Source: Sipunculus nudus
Taxonomy: Eukaryota; Annelida; Sipuncula; Golfingiida; Sipunculidae
Assembly: GCA_026874595.1 (NCBI GenBank)
Contig: CM049307.1
Span: 53,424,370 to 53,488,369, forward strand
Reading direction: 5' to 3'
DNA length: 64,000 nucleotides
The notes under the pieces are model-generated. The model was not told the origin of the DNA, searched no databases, and was given only the letters and a program-made list of their open reading frames with translations. The stretch's first letter is position 1. Every line of letters starts with the position of its first letter. Shown in pieces: positions 26,809 through 34,930 of the stretch. Position numbers and translations under genes: made by a program.

Positions 26809-28237
26809 CCACTTTATTCATCATTTTTAGATATTTTGCGTCTTTGAAGTGATGTGAGCATATATATATATATTTTACTGGTTCCGCTCTGCCCGTGTTT
26901 GTTGCTCAATAGTTGTAACACTACTAAGTTCTGACATTTTCTAGAAAATTTTGCAAAAGAAAGTCTAGTGGCAACGCGGATTTTACAAAAATGAATAAAA
27001 ATAAGACTACAGTGCCATGTAAGTGATCCTCATCAGGAAAATACATGCATCTGGAGTATATCTTTCTGTATGCATCCTGTACATCCCAAGTGGTCATGTA
27101 TCTTCTCCTTTCCTTAGATACTGTAAATTATTTCAGCAAATTATATTTAATGGTTGAAGACAATTATTAATAAAGGTTAGACCTCAAAAGGAGAAAGAAA
27201 AAAAAAATTAAGATTAAACCGCAGGAATTATTTTCATTTTATAATGACAAAGACATTTAACAGTAGCGCATATATAAAATAAACCTTTGCAACGACTCAC
27301 TGCCATAGAGACTGAAACATTTCATAGTATAATTGTATAGTATCATGCGGCCTATTCGAAGAGGAAACCGTTTCAATGGCCATTCATTTAAATAAAATAT
27401 TTAGCAACAGTATTTCATGAAAGGTCTGTGACGTAGCTCGTTAAGCTGATACACAGTTACGGTGACAGCAACAAAAGCTCAGTACGGCCCCGCCAAGGTC
27501 GAACCGCTCTGGATCCGCTGGATTAATGGTGCTATTGAAACTACGGTTGGGGCGAAATATTGACAGAGATTATTGATCGATACACTATTGGACGATACGA
27601 TTATCAATTACTCTGACAAGAATCAACATGATAACCGATGGCTCTTGCAAGAATTCATATTTGGATCAATACAATAGTCATATTTTGATACAGCAAATAA
27701 AAAAGGGGTTTTAGAATGTTTATATTCTGTTTCGCACTAAAAATATGGTAAAATGTTTGTATCTGTAAACATTGATAAGGAAAATGATGTGCTTGCGACA
27801 GATTTGATCAGCTTCCGTCTGAGTGCTAATAAGGAACTTTTGTAATTGCTCATCATTGATAAATGCATTTCATAATTTATCGAATCGTCAGATAAGAGAA
27901 ATGAATATATTTATTTCCATATCCTGCACAATTAAAACCTGAAATTCTGTTTCACCGTAAGGATAATCTATATATACATGAACATTACCAAAAAAAAAAT
28001 CAGTTAAAGATTAATCACATTGTTCCGGGACATATAAAAGGATTGTAACTTAATGCATGAGATGCTGTAAACGGAATATGAATTTATATTTTAAAATGTT
28101 ATATTAAAGCAATGAAAATTATTATCTCAAAGCATAATTATATATTTATTTCCATAAATATGACTTTAAATTAGGCAAAGATCTCAATTGAAAAGTTGCT
28201 TACCAAAACCGGCCACAAGCAAAACGGCAAAGCGCAT
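476..28237 (-). CDS. Mesothelin/stereocilin/otoancorin-like secreted protein, 24 exons, 3' end outside window
   Basis: This entry covers the whole gene; the exons are listed separately. Joining 24 exons with GT/AG borders gives one open frame of 1,128 residues with no internal stop, and the last exon seen ends in a good donor, so the gene continues to the left. Residues 1-16 form a signal peptide. The rest is made of Leu-rich alpha-helical repeats with recurring patterns such as [26 protein letters not shown] and [10 protein letters not shown], the signature of the mesothelin/stereocilin/otoancorin superfamily. Members are secreted or GPI-anchored extracellular proteins used in cell adhesion or apical matrices. 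N-glycosylation sequons are seen in exons 4 (NAT), 5 (NQT), 6 (NWS), 9 (NLT) and 16 (NCT). Furin-type sites lie in exon 19. A GPI signal cannot be judged because the C-terminus is missing. Family call confident; the exact orthologue and role are unknown. Confidence 0.8.
1740..1860 (+). repeat. tRNA-derived SINE head
   Basis: The stretch has an A-box-like segment (tagtggtcaagg followed by ggtagagc) and, about 45 bases later, a B-box-like ggttcagtcac, the arrangement of an RNA polymerase III internal promoter. It does not fold into a clean tRNA cloverleaf by eye, so a SINE is preferred over a functional tRNA. Confidence 0.5.
2098..2240 (-). CDS. Mesothelin-like gene, exon 23
   Basis: 143 bases, phase 2 to 1, acceptor GTTTTTAG, donor GTAAGT. 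Residues 1048-1096, [20 protein letters not shown], then [20 protein letters not shown] and VGTMIG. Carries a short Gln run (GQQQQ). Confidence 0.85.
2481..2626 (-). CDS. Mesothelin-like gene, exon 22
   Basis: 146 bases, phase 0 to 2, acceptor TGTTTTCAG, donor GTAAGT. Residues 1000-1048, [20 protein letters not shown], then [28 protein letters not shown] is the same motif as in exon 17. Confidence 0.85.
2917..3072 (-). CDS. Mesothelin-like gene, exon 21
   Basis: 156 bases, phase 0 to 0, acceptor ATTTTCAG, donor CAG|GTAAAA. Residues 948-999, [20 protein letters not shown], then [20 protein letters not shown] and [18 protein letters not shown] matches the family's loop-helix start. Confidence 0.85.
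4276..4451 (-). CDS. Mesothelin-like gene, exon 20
   Basis: 176 bases, phase 1 to 0, acceptor TCTTTTCAG, donor GTAAGT. Residues 889-947, [20 protein letters not shown], then [20 protein letters not shown] and [15 protein letters not shown]. Cysteines in VTCND and LNCAAT frame the repeat. Confidence 0.85.
5366..5579 (-). CDS. Mesothelin-like gene, exon 19 (basic linker with two furin-type sites)
   Basis: 214 bases, phase 0 to 1, acceptor TACTGTAG, donor GTAAGT. Residues 818-889. It starts [18 protein letters not shown], then a charged helix with the run [15 protein letters not shown], and ends [15 protein letters not shown] (832-835) and RKKR (882-885) both fit the furin rule R-X-K/R-R. Unlike the flanking exons it is Lys/Arg/Glu-rich and lacks the Leu repeat, so it reads as a processed linker. 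Human mesothelin precursor is also cut by furin between its two halves. Confidence 0.8.
5666..5821. mobile_element. pogo-like MITE, 156 bp, TA target site
   Basis: The element runs from caatggaacctgtttg to aaacaggttcactg, so its ends are inverted repeats (CAGTGAACCTGTTT type) and both sides carry the dinucleotide TA. The inside repeats gtccaataagac-like motifs. No room for a transposase. It sits in intron 18, 86 bases upstream of exon 19. Confidence 0.7.
6780..6870 (-). CDS. Mesothelin-like gene, exon 18
   Basis: 91 bases, phase 2 to 0, acceptor CGAATCAG, donor GTGAGA. Residues 787-817, [20 protein letters not shown] then [11 protein letters not shown]. Completes the repeat begun in exon 17 (together 96 residues). 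Confidence 0.85.
8191..8387 (-). CDS. Mesothelin-like gene, exon 17
   Basis: 197 bases, phase 0 to 2, acceptor ATCTTGTAG, donor GTAAGT. Residues 722-787, [20 protein letters not shown], then [20 protein letters not shown] and [12 protein letters not shown]. This is the most recognisable family repeat: L-G-V-A-C-G, D-I, F-L, L-C spacing as in mesothelin/otoancorin. Confidence 0.88.
9297..9456 (-). CDS. Mesothelin-like gene, exon 16
   Basis: 160 bases, phase 2 to 0, donor GTAAGT. Residues 668-721, [20 protein letters not shown] to [12 protein letters not shown], with an NCT sequon. The acceptor is TTAATTGAAG, which lacks a pyrimidine tract and has AAG instead of CAG; it is the only nearby AG that keeps the frame. 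Confidence 0.75.
9647..9708. repeat. (TA)n microsatellite
   Basis: An uninterrupted TA run of about 62 bases inside intron 15. Confidence 0.95.
10725..10846 (-). CDS. Mesothelin-like gene, exon 15
   Basis: 122 bases, phase 0 to 2, acceptor TCCGATCAG, donor GTAAGC. Residues 628-668, [20 protein letters not shown] to IFAKFATVM. It opens with a Lys-Lys-Cys and ends inside a repeat helix completed by exon 16. Confidence 0.8.
10978..10995. repeat. poly-C run
   Basis: Eighteen consecutive C within intron 14. Its length is likely to be unreliable in the assembly. Confidence 0.9.
11924..12124 (-). CDS. Mesothelin-like gene, exon 14
   Basis: 201 bases, phase 0 to 0, acceptor ATATATCAG, donor GTAAGT. 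Residues 561-627, [20 protein letters not shown] then [20 protein letters not shown] to [11 protein letters not shown]. The [10 protein letters not shown]...LAKC arrangement places three cysteines in the family's usual positions. Confidence 0.87.
12737..12895 (-). CDS. Mesothelin-like gene, exon 13
   Basis: 159 bases, phase 0 to 0, acceptor TTATGTAG, donor CAC|GTAAAT. Residues 508-560, [20 protein letters not shown] to RMLRLKPEH. One cysteine (LPCLK). Confidence 0.8.
13635..13805 (-). CDS. Mesothelin-like gene, exon 12
   Basis: 171 bases, phase 0 to 0, acceptor ATTTTCAG, donor GTATGT. Residues 451-507, [20 protein letters not shown], then [20 protein letters not shown] and [23 protein letters not shown] is a textbook family repeat (L-G-L-L, then a D-V-I helix start). 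Confidence 0.85.
14372..14413 (-). CDS. Mesothelin-like gene, exon 11 (microexon)
   Basis: 42 bases, phase 0 to 0, acceptor GCGTTACAG, donor GTAAGG. Encodes [14 protein letters not shown] (residues 437-450), an amphipathic basic helix continuing the repeat. Supported by splice sites, unbroken frame and its place between exons 10 and 12. Confidence 0.72.
14540..14597. repeat. (AT)n microsatellite
   Basis: About 58 bases of pure AT in intron 10, close upstream of exon 11. Confidence 0.95.
14954..15145 (-). CDS. Mesothelin-like gene, exon 10
   Basis: 192 bases, phase 0 to 0, acceptor TCCTGCAG, donor GTGAGT. Residues 373-436, [20 protein letters not shown] through [19 protein letters not shown] to VKFDKDV. 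A complete repeat module in a single exon. Confidence 0.85.
16277..16382 (-). CDS. Mesothelin-like gene, exon 9
   Basis: 106 bases, phase 2 to 0, acceptor TTCTTGCAG, donor GTAAGT. Residues 337-372, [20 protein letters not shown] then [15 protein letters not shown]. Holds an NLT sequon. Confidence 0.8.
16656..16774 (-). CDS. Mesothelin-like gene, exon 8
   Basis: 119 bases, phase 0 to 2, acceptor TATATACAG, donor GTATGT. Residues 298-337, [20 protein letters not shown] to [11 protein letters not shown]. The W-S-N-A-D pattern recurs in other repeats of this protein (compare NWNAAT in exon 10). Confidence 0.78.
17738..17918 (-). CDS. Mesothelin-like gene, exon 7
   Basis: 181 bases, phase 2 to 0, acceptor GCCTACAG, donor GTAAGT. 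Residues 237-297, [20 protein letters not shown] then [20 protein letters not shown] and LNELPIGS. The segment [13 protein letters not shown] is a clear mesothelin-type repeat helix. Confidence 0.85.
18357..18520 (-). CDS. Mesothelin-like gene, exon 6
   Basis: 164 bases, phase 0 to 2, acceptor TTTGTAG, donor GTCAGT. Residues 183-237: [20 protein letters not shown], then [11 protein letters not shown] and [11 protein letters not shown]. The last segment matches the family pattern in which a helix ends in a proline pair. Confidence 0.8.
19272..19309. repeat. (TA)n microsatellite
   Basis: About 38 bases of TA in intron 5, followed by a tatgtatgtata tail. Confidence 0.95.
19464..19604 (-). CDS. 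Mesothelin-like gene, exon 5
   Basis: 141 bases, phase 0 to 0, acceptor TTGTACAG, donor GTATGT. Residues 136-182, [20 protein letters not shown] through [12 protein letters not shown]. Contains two cysteines (AVCES and LNCLD) that probably pair, and an NQT sequon. A second AG 5 bases into the exon would give a stop at once and is rejected. Confidence 0.78.
21291..21463 (-). CDS. Mesothelin-like gene, exon 4
   Basis: Residues 78-135, [20 protein letters not shown] to DPDVWAAFD, with an NAT glycosylation sequon. The donor is placed at GAT|GTAGGT because only this choice joins in frame to exon 5. A competing GTACTT donor 4 bases downstream would shift the frame into a stop. The 3' border is therefore a little less sure than for the other exons. 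Confidence 0.72.
21513..21532. repeat. poly-C run
   Basis: Twenty consecutive C in intron 3, just upstream of exon 4 on the coding strand. Confidence 0.9.
21660..21681. repeat. (GT)n microsatellite
   Basis: Eleven GT units flanked on both sides by gttagtgtta, so the run seems to have grown inside a short direct repeat. Confidence 0.85.
23174..23188. repeat. poly-C run
   Basis: Fifteen consecutive C in intron 3. Confidence 0.9.
23376..23546 (-). CDS. Mesothelin-like gene, exon 3
   Basis: 171 bases, phase 1 to 1, acceptor ATACAG, donor GTAAGT. Encodes residues 21-78, from [20 protein letters not shown] to [12 protein letters not shown] flexible N-terminal region with one predicted helix, before the repeats become regular. 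Confidence 0.8.
23713..23830. repeat. Compound (TA)n / TATG microsatellite
   Basis: Two long TA runs separated by a tcaaatttatatgtatg spacer. The sequence caaatttgttatata to the left echoes the spacer, suggesting duplication of the repeat with its flank. Confidence 0.9.
24111..24165. repeat. 11-bp tandem array (cgtaacgccat)
   Basis: Five copies of an 11-base unit reading cgtaacgccat or cgtaacgccaa with single-base changes. GC-richer than the intron around it. It creates a short spurious reading frame on the minus strand. Confidence 0.85.
25944..26465. repeat. Minisatellite of about 46 bp in intron 2
   Basis: About eight copies of a unit containing gtaaaacatgtggactgtg, then tttacttagacacagacat and aacagcg, each 45-50 bases long with substitutions and small indels. 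A tRNA-like segment interrupts the array near its right end. The flank to the left (25720-25925) is shared with other sites in the window. Confidence 0.85.
26281..26372 (+). repeat. tRNA-like sequence inside the minisatellite
   Basis: It contains an A-box-like tagcgaagcggttggtacgc and a perfect B-box hairpin gggttcgaatccc, correctly spaced. A clean acceptor stem and anticodon arm are not visible, so this is more likely a SINE head or tRNA relic than a working tRNA gene. Confidence 0.5.
26714..26740 (-). CDS. Mesothelin-like gene, exon 2 (signal peptide end)
   Basis: A 27-base microexon between a TTTTTGTGTTGCAG acceptor and a GTAAGT donor, phase 1 to 1. With exon 1 it reads [16 protein letters not shown] then ANIR; cleavage after VTA is the likely signal peptidase site. 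Residues 12-21. Too short to find as an open frame; supported by splice sites and frame alone. Confidence 0.7.
26784..26808. repeat. (GA)n microsatellite
   Basis: Twelve GA units right after a TA run. On the gene's strand this is a CT-rich tract about 45 bases upstream of the exon 2 acceptor. Confidence 0.9.
28204..28237 (-). CDS. Mesothelin-like gene, exon 1 (signal peptide start)
   Basis: The ATG at 28237 opens [12 protein letters not shown], a short basic start followed by a hydrophobic core. The 34-base exon ends in phase 1 at a GTAAGC donor. The start is chosen because it is the only ATG giving a signal peptide that joins in frame to exon 2. Residues 1-12. Confidence 0.75.
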
Positions 28238-28327
28238 GTCGATTACGGATGTGTGGTATGACAGGCTTGCTTATCCGCCCCTCTCTGCACCCCGAGTGCC
28301 TAATACCTGGACAGGGGCTTGCCGCAA

Positions 28328-28346
28328 ATTATATACTGGCCATTGG
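28328..28346 (-). promoter_or_regulatory. Probable core promoter of the mesothelin-like gene (TATA and CCAAT)
   Basis: On the minus strand a TATATAAT box occupies 28335-28328 and a CCAAT motif lies at 28346-28342, directly upstream of it. The TATA box is about 90 bases before the ATG at 28237, which would put transcription start near 28300 and leave a 5' leader of roughly 60 bases. The CCAAT box is unusually close to the TATA box, so its function is uncertain. Confidence 0.4.
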
Positions 28347-29383
28347 ACCGCAGACCTTGCTGTCACATTGTCACTTTGTGTACACTTGCACTGTATATAG
28401 TGATCACCACAACACTAACCATTGATCATGGCACGCGGAGTTCAAGGTACCGCTGGAGGTGAAAGGAATTAAACCCACTTGGTGATTTCATTAGGTACCG
28501 CAAACCTCTTGCAAAATATGGTGCCGCCCCGACGACAGGCCATTTTAATCTAATGGGCTACACATGTCAGAGAAGTGCTGTTAAACTGACTCATCGCGTA
28601 TAATCAGTATATGTTGCGTCTTATAGACATGGAAACCGTACAATGAGGCATTGCATCTAAAAATGCAAGAAAGCACATTCAGATACATTGGTTTATATAG
28701 AGTGACAAGGCACCAAATCACAAGTCTGACCGCTAAATGATGATCAATATCACAAACAGGTCTTTCAAGGGAGACTGTTTTTGGTTAAAAGGTATATTTA
28801 ATGTCAGAATATCGGCGATTTATCGATATCGCCTGGCTACCTATGCAGAACGAATGCTGTGTATGCCCTGTATATGCAGATCCTCTGTTGTGTGTGCAAA
28901 TATACATCACACATTGCATGAAGAAAGCCAAACACTGGTCAATCTATTTACCTGGCCTCAGTTGTTTGCACACCTTCCTGACACCATAGCTTTGTAAACT
29001 CTTCGCAACTTGTTCTAAATTGTTCATTGATACTCCTTTCATGTTTTATGGACAATTTCCTAGGGCAGTCATTTAAAGCAATAACAAACTAACTAAAACG
29101 CTTTTAGCGATTAGTATAATTCAAACCGAGAAAGGTACCACACACACAATTCTACATATATATACATATATAATCATACTTGAAAATATTGTGAACAGTA
29201 GCAGAAGTATTGTTGCATGCTGAGTGCCGACAAAACTGTGAAATATAAGGAGTTAAATGTGAGCAAGATAGGAAGGTAATAACAATTATGTTAAGATGAA
29301 AATAAAAAAAGTCGTTTTGTCATATTTAATATATTAAAATGTTTTATGAAATAGCTTTAAAACTCAAACATTCACCATATTCA

Positions 29384-29385
<2 letters not shown>

Positions 29386-29431
<46 letters not shown>
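29386..29431. repeat. (TA)n microsatellite
   Basis: About 46 bases of TA, 55 bases left of the MITE. Confidence 0.95.
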
Positions 29432-29435
<4 letters not shown>

Positions 29436-29486
29436 TCAAACCTCTATACATGTGCCGTGTGTTTGTGTGTGTGCGCCAACCATATA

Positions 29487-29661
29487 CAGTGAAACCTCGT
29501 GTCAAACTCGCTTAAGTCGAATACCCTGCATATGTCGAAGTTAAAGACTCGGTATTCCGGAAAACTCGAGTTAAAATATTACCAAAGAAAACCCGCTTGT
29601 GTCGATCCTCGGATGTGTCGAAGTTTACGTAGGGTCCCTTCGACACAACGAGGTATCACTG
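29487..29661. mobile_element. pogo/Tigger-type MITE, 175 bp, TA duplication
   Basis: The ends are CAGTGAAACCTCGTGTC on the left and, read from the right, CAGTGATACCTCGTTGTGTC. Both ends abut TA. CAGTG(A)ACCTCG with internal ttaagtcga-type repeats is typical of pogo/Tigger elements of the Tc1-mariner superfamily. There is no coding capacity. Confidence 0.8.
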
Positions 29662-30675
29662 TATATGAATATGGGTTCAAGAGAATCAGAGAGTATTTTC
29701 AGAAACATGGTAACGAGAAAATAACCATAACCACCTTTTTATAGCAAGTTTACCCGGGTCTCATCACCAGGTCTAGCAGAGGGAATAAAAAACAATGGGA
29801 GCAAGCTATCGTTGATTTAAAACGTTGAGTTGGATGCAGGTTGCCATACCCCGCTTTTATTGGTCTAATTATAGTTCTTGATTTAATTCTGTCAGGCCTG
29901 GTGGTGAAACCCGGAAAGCTTGTTATATATAAAGTAGGGGTTAAAGAGAAAGAAATATAGAAATACTGCAGTGTATAACTATTGCGTAAGGAACGTAAGG
30001 TGTTTTATTTTTATTCTCTTTGGTCATGCAGGTGTCCGATGCACCGGTAAGAGAAACTACAATGCGAACACTCTGTTTATATGCAAATTACTCAAACCTT
30101 CGCCTTAAAATGTAAACAATATCGATTAATGCCTCAATTTTGTTTTTCGCATGAATATTTTTCAAGTCTATGGTGATTTTGTAAAAATTTACCGAACTGG
30201 ATAGAGAGACCAACAGCAAGGCCACGTCAACAGCTGAGATCACAAGGTGCTAGTAAATCTACACCCCCGGCCTTGACCACATCGTTTTATACAAACATTT
30301 TATGCAACGGTTCCCTGAATTTCATTTTCTGGCCAAGTAATATTGAAGTCCCAGTAATACGGGAATCCTTGTCCGATAAATCTTATACCCATTGGTTGTA
30401 TCACGTTTTTCTGTCTCATATATAAACGCGCATGAACGCACAATTGAATAGCTGTCTATTAAACTATTAAACGTAGGAACATCATGAATTAATTTAGCAC
30501 ACACATACGGATAAACGCGCAAGCACAGGGGTTTAAGCATTTTGTTGCAATTTCGGCGTTTATATATATTACGAAAAAGAGCTGACGAACACAGGTGTGT
30601 TTGAGTCTTAAAACTGTATATATTACAGGTCCTAATATTAGTTAAGCACTTTAAACATGTTTTTTTTAATCTTTA

Positions 30676-30735
30676 TACATATATATATATATTTATATAT
30701 ATATATTTATATGTGTGTGTATATATATATATATA
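30676..30735. repeat. Impure (TA)n microsatellite
   Basis: TA runs broken by ttta and a gtgtgtgt segment. Confidence 0.85.
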
Positions 30736-32084
30736 CAAATTTTCAGTTAAATATAAATTTAAAAAGATGTTGTACACGGATCGGCAAATCGATTACTTCT
30801 ACCGTGCGCTGCTGCGTTTGGATTAGATATTCTTGGGGCCATCAAGGCAAGAGGTTTATTCTCCCTCACGTGTCTTATATTCTGTTATGAAAGTTTAGCT
30901 CACAGCACTGCGCCAACAAAGATTCCCATCACGGCCTATTTTATGGCACCAAATATTTAGCCGGTCACTATTTGCGGACCATCAAATCGCTGTTGTAAAA
31001 TGCTAAGCAGGTAGGCTTGGTCAGCTCTCATCTGATAACTGCTAACAGACAGAGGGTCGAGTAAATATAAGTTGACATAAGTAAACTACTGCACAAATAT
31101 TCGTGTATTTGTGCAAACCTTGTTGATAGGCCATTGCAAGCATCCTCAATAATACGTCGTTAAATACGTCTCCCTTTCTGCTGAAATGCAGACCAAGCGT
31201 TACACAATATTGAACACCTCACTATTTTTCCCTAAATAGGTGGTACACCATAAAGAAATGTATATCCTCGATGTCGACATGGATTAATATATATATATAT
31301 ATAATGAAAGCTTAGAGAAGCAATACAAACGCTTCATGTTCAGTACACAAATACTGAGGGGAGAATAACATTACACATGCAGAGTACAGGGTATTAAAGG
31401 AAACGAAACAAAACTTTTAATTACCTTGGACAGTATAATATATATATATATTATAATGGCTTTCTGAACTCTGATTCATGCCTTCTTGCAATTAAGTAAT
31501 CACATGTGAAGAGAAAATATGCTCTGATTAACATTAAGATTAGAAGTTTAATATGCGTTTTGACGCATGGTTATTATAGCGTTAATACTTTTTAGTTCGC
31601 TTTTAACGCGCTACAAACAGGTCTGATGACAGTATTCACAAACTTCTTAATTACAGCAATCGTGATCATGTATCTTTTTGTTAAACTACGGCACACGTAT
31701 TTTTATTAAATTTTCACTTGTAAAATCAAAATTCAAATTTCATATGAGTTAGTAAAGAAAAGTTAGACATTCTTTAAGGAAGCATCCCTTAGCATAGGCC
31801 TTCCTTTAAAAATCATTCCAAAACACATCAAGTGTAAAAAGATTTTTTCAAATTTTTCATTTTTTTATATAAACATAGATTAAATTTTCATGAACACTTA
31901 AATTTTAACGTATAAAACATTAAATTTAAGAAAAGTGCACTATTCTAAGCACCCACAAAAGCGTCATTTTAGTATGCTTTTATTTAACTTTAACTTACAA
32001 CACACGAAGAGTGTCTTTCTCCTATCTTGGTTCTCTCATGCTTAAAAGTAAAATTTATTAAATTTTTCTTTAGTCTATTTCGTC

Positions 32085-34930
32085 TCCATTATTTAATAGG
32101 TTCAAAAGGTAGGTCGAGAATACCAAGTTGCAGAACTGCTTTGAAAGGTGGTTAACGTGTAAATATTGACGATATTCAAGTGTCCTTACAAAGGCATCAG
32201 AGAAGCCTGCTGCAAATGACGTAAAATGTGTTTGTGTACAAAGCCAAATCGACCTCACTTCACAGCGTTCTTTGTAAGGTTTCAATACATGTTTGACCTG
32301 CCAAGACAGCAACCTTGAACCCTTGTTCACAGCGGTCGGTATTCTGCTGAGTAATGTTATGTGAGCAATTAAATCATTAAAGGTTCGGTTCAGAAGACCA
32401 ATAAGTCATGTCAAGAAAAACACAGAAAAGGGGGCAGCGCCATATATATTCGTAATTATTAATCATATTGTTACATGCGTGTAAAACAGATTTATATGAT
32501 ATAAATGTAATCGTGTTATTACGACAAAGCAACTGTGAACGTAATCAACAACATAAAAAACATTGATATATTGTGATATACTTAAATAGTTTGATTTATA
32601 CCACAGGCCGATATTAATAATTTTGGAAAACATACAATAGAGCAATATAAATTTCAGATGAAAACAGATGAAATCTATCATGAAACCCAAACATGAAATA
32701 GCAAATATACAGTTTGATATTATGAAGTACATACTCAGGCACACCGAGAAATATTGACTTTTATCATGAATATAAATATGTTTGTATTCAAATTAGCTTC
32801 TTTTGCTTACATGCGGAACGCGATGAAGAAAAGCAAAACCCTCTGAATTTCGTGCGACTGACGTGTTTTCCAATTAAAATTCCAATTTCTCTGCTGCCGT
32901 CCCGATTGAGGCATCATGTCTCTCGTTCTCAAGCTTCAACTCTCTAATAGAAGCAACCTCTTCTTTTTTCAATATATAATGATTCCACAACCTTCTTTGA
33001 AAGCATCTTGTATTTCTTTTTAGTGCGTAATGCAATGCAACATAATACGGCACTGGCTTTTTTTCTGTTTTTGCGTAATGCAATGCAACATTAAACGGCA
33101 CTAGCTCTGACTTCTGGACAAGCACAGAAGTATGATTTATCATCATGGTGAGAGATACGGTTATAAACAATCAGACTGCGATCAATAAATTTCGTAATTT
33201 TGCCTTCAAGACAAGACTCGGTCACACGCATTTTCCTTGTGCATAAAAAATGTCCTTTATGTATCAAGACACAGGATGCAACCGTGCACATATATGCGAA
33301 GGCAAACGTTTGCTAAATAATTTTCAAATTATAGCTTGGTAACATGTTTGCATGTACAGTCGTACACGAAAGAATATACGAATATATTTAAGTTACGTCG
33401 GAATCGAATGCCCGTATTATGCAAATTACCTTCATTTAATGGGTTCAAAATGTAGGGCGACAATGTCACGGAGTAGGACTCATCGAAAATGGGGAAACAG
33501 AGTAAATATTGGCGATACATAAGTGTCCATACAAACTATTCTAAGCAAATCGCTGCATGTGGCATGGTTTAATGTCCCTGAGTACAACCAGAAGTAAGAT
33601 GTACCAAAAGCATGCTCCTGTTGTAGTCTGTAGTGTATTCTTACATGTGGTCAAACGTGATTACATCGAACCTTACACCTCTCTTTCTGAGTGTGTGAAT
33701 ACTTCTGTTTGGTGTACCGAGGGAGGTGCCCCGAACCTGTATGTGCAGAAGTGCTGATGACGCACTTAGCAAAGGTTATTCAAGGAATCATCAACGAGAA
33801 CGGTTCAGAAGATAGGTCGGACATGCCATGCAGCGAGTGCATGAAGCAAGGTCATCAAGCACGTTGGGGTCTGATTTAAAAAATACATAATGCATATCCA
33901 TAATACCTGTCTTAATCTACTGCAAAGCGGTTTTAAGGATTTTGAATGTTCGTGAATTTTATAAGTTAACTGACAATACAATGGTAATCCATAATATTTT
34001 CGTAAGAAATATGGATAACTTCCTAACCACTTAAAAATAGTGTTTGGTAACTGAACGGAAGAAAAACTGGTGATACTCTAAATATGTCTGGCCTATATTG
34101 GGAGTTTGCTTCAACAACTTCAACAAAGCTTTTCTTGTCCATATAAGAACGTACTCTAAAGCATTATAACTTGCAACAATGCAGGTAAATGAACTTCTTG
34201 AAAAACTGATTAAACTAAAGCAAATACAATGATCGCATAGTCCGAGATCGCATGCTAAAAAAGTTATTGTGAACATAAATACGTTTGGAATAAGCGCTAT
34301 AAGTGTTTTTTTTTTATCACGTGGTGTCTTTACTGGCAGAAAAACAGAAGAGTTTAATTTTGTGTTTATGTCACATATATTTGCTTTTAAATTAATATTA
34401 GTTTATGACATACTCTCAGAGGCTGCGTAAACGTATAAAATAAGAAGTAATGAAATAGCTTCCATTAATATAAACTGTTCAAAGCACCCGAAATATTTGC
34501 TTTTCGATTTAAAAGCATCACCTCCGTCGGAGTTCAGAATTTTAGTTCCTTTCATATTATTGGTTCAGGAGGTAGGACAAGAATGTCACAGAGGGGCCTG
34601 TAAATATTACTGTGTATATAAGGATGGTATACAAGGTTCCATCAAAAGGATTGAAAGAAGAATGCTTTAAATGACATGTAATAAAGTCCCTTGAAAGGTG
34701 GTGCCATATATATGGCCATATTGTCGCCTTGCGTGATGACGTCTCACTTCGCAGCTATGTGTGTGTAGGTATATGAATGCCATTGTTTGACACACAGGGA
34801 GTACCTCGGACATGTATGTACAGGAGAGTGGCTGACATGTTATGACATGTTATTCAAGGAAAGTTTTACGAAAAGGGTTCAGAAGATAGGTCGTGTGTAT
34901 GTCATGAAGTGCATATAAAGAAGACGGAAG
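32085..34930. repeat. Three diverged copies of an unknown block
   Basis: Copies begin near 32090, 33432 and 34553 with a ggttcaaaaggtaggncga-like start, then aatgtcacngag, a gtaaatatt segment and a gtccttacaaa segment. The second and third also share tattcaaggaa and ggttcagaagataggtcg near 33800 and 34875. Spacing is 1.1-1.3 kb. No open frame is conserved, so they could be decayed exons or a transposon fragment. Confidence 0.5.
33025..33115. repeat. 48-bp tandem duplication
   Basis: gcgtaatgcaatgcaacat occurs at 33025 and 33073, each followed by an acggcact segment. Because 48 is a multiple of three, the minus-strand reading frame across it stays open and shows a repeated peptide, which is no evidence of a gene. 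Confidence 0.8.

Noticed and set aside
27430-27520. tRNA-like sequence (gtagctcgttaagctg and ggtcgaacc)
   Set aside because: The boxes are imperfect and no stems are visible; possibly an old SINE, but too weak to list.
32874-33170. Minus-strand frame with an internal peptide repeat (VALHYA twice)
   Set aside because: The repeat is explained by a 48-bp DNA duplication that happens to keep frame.
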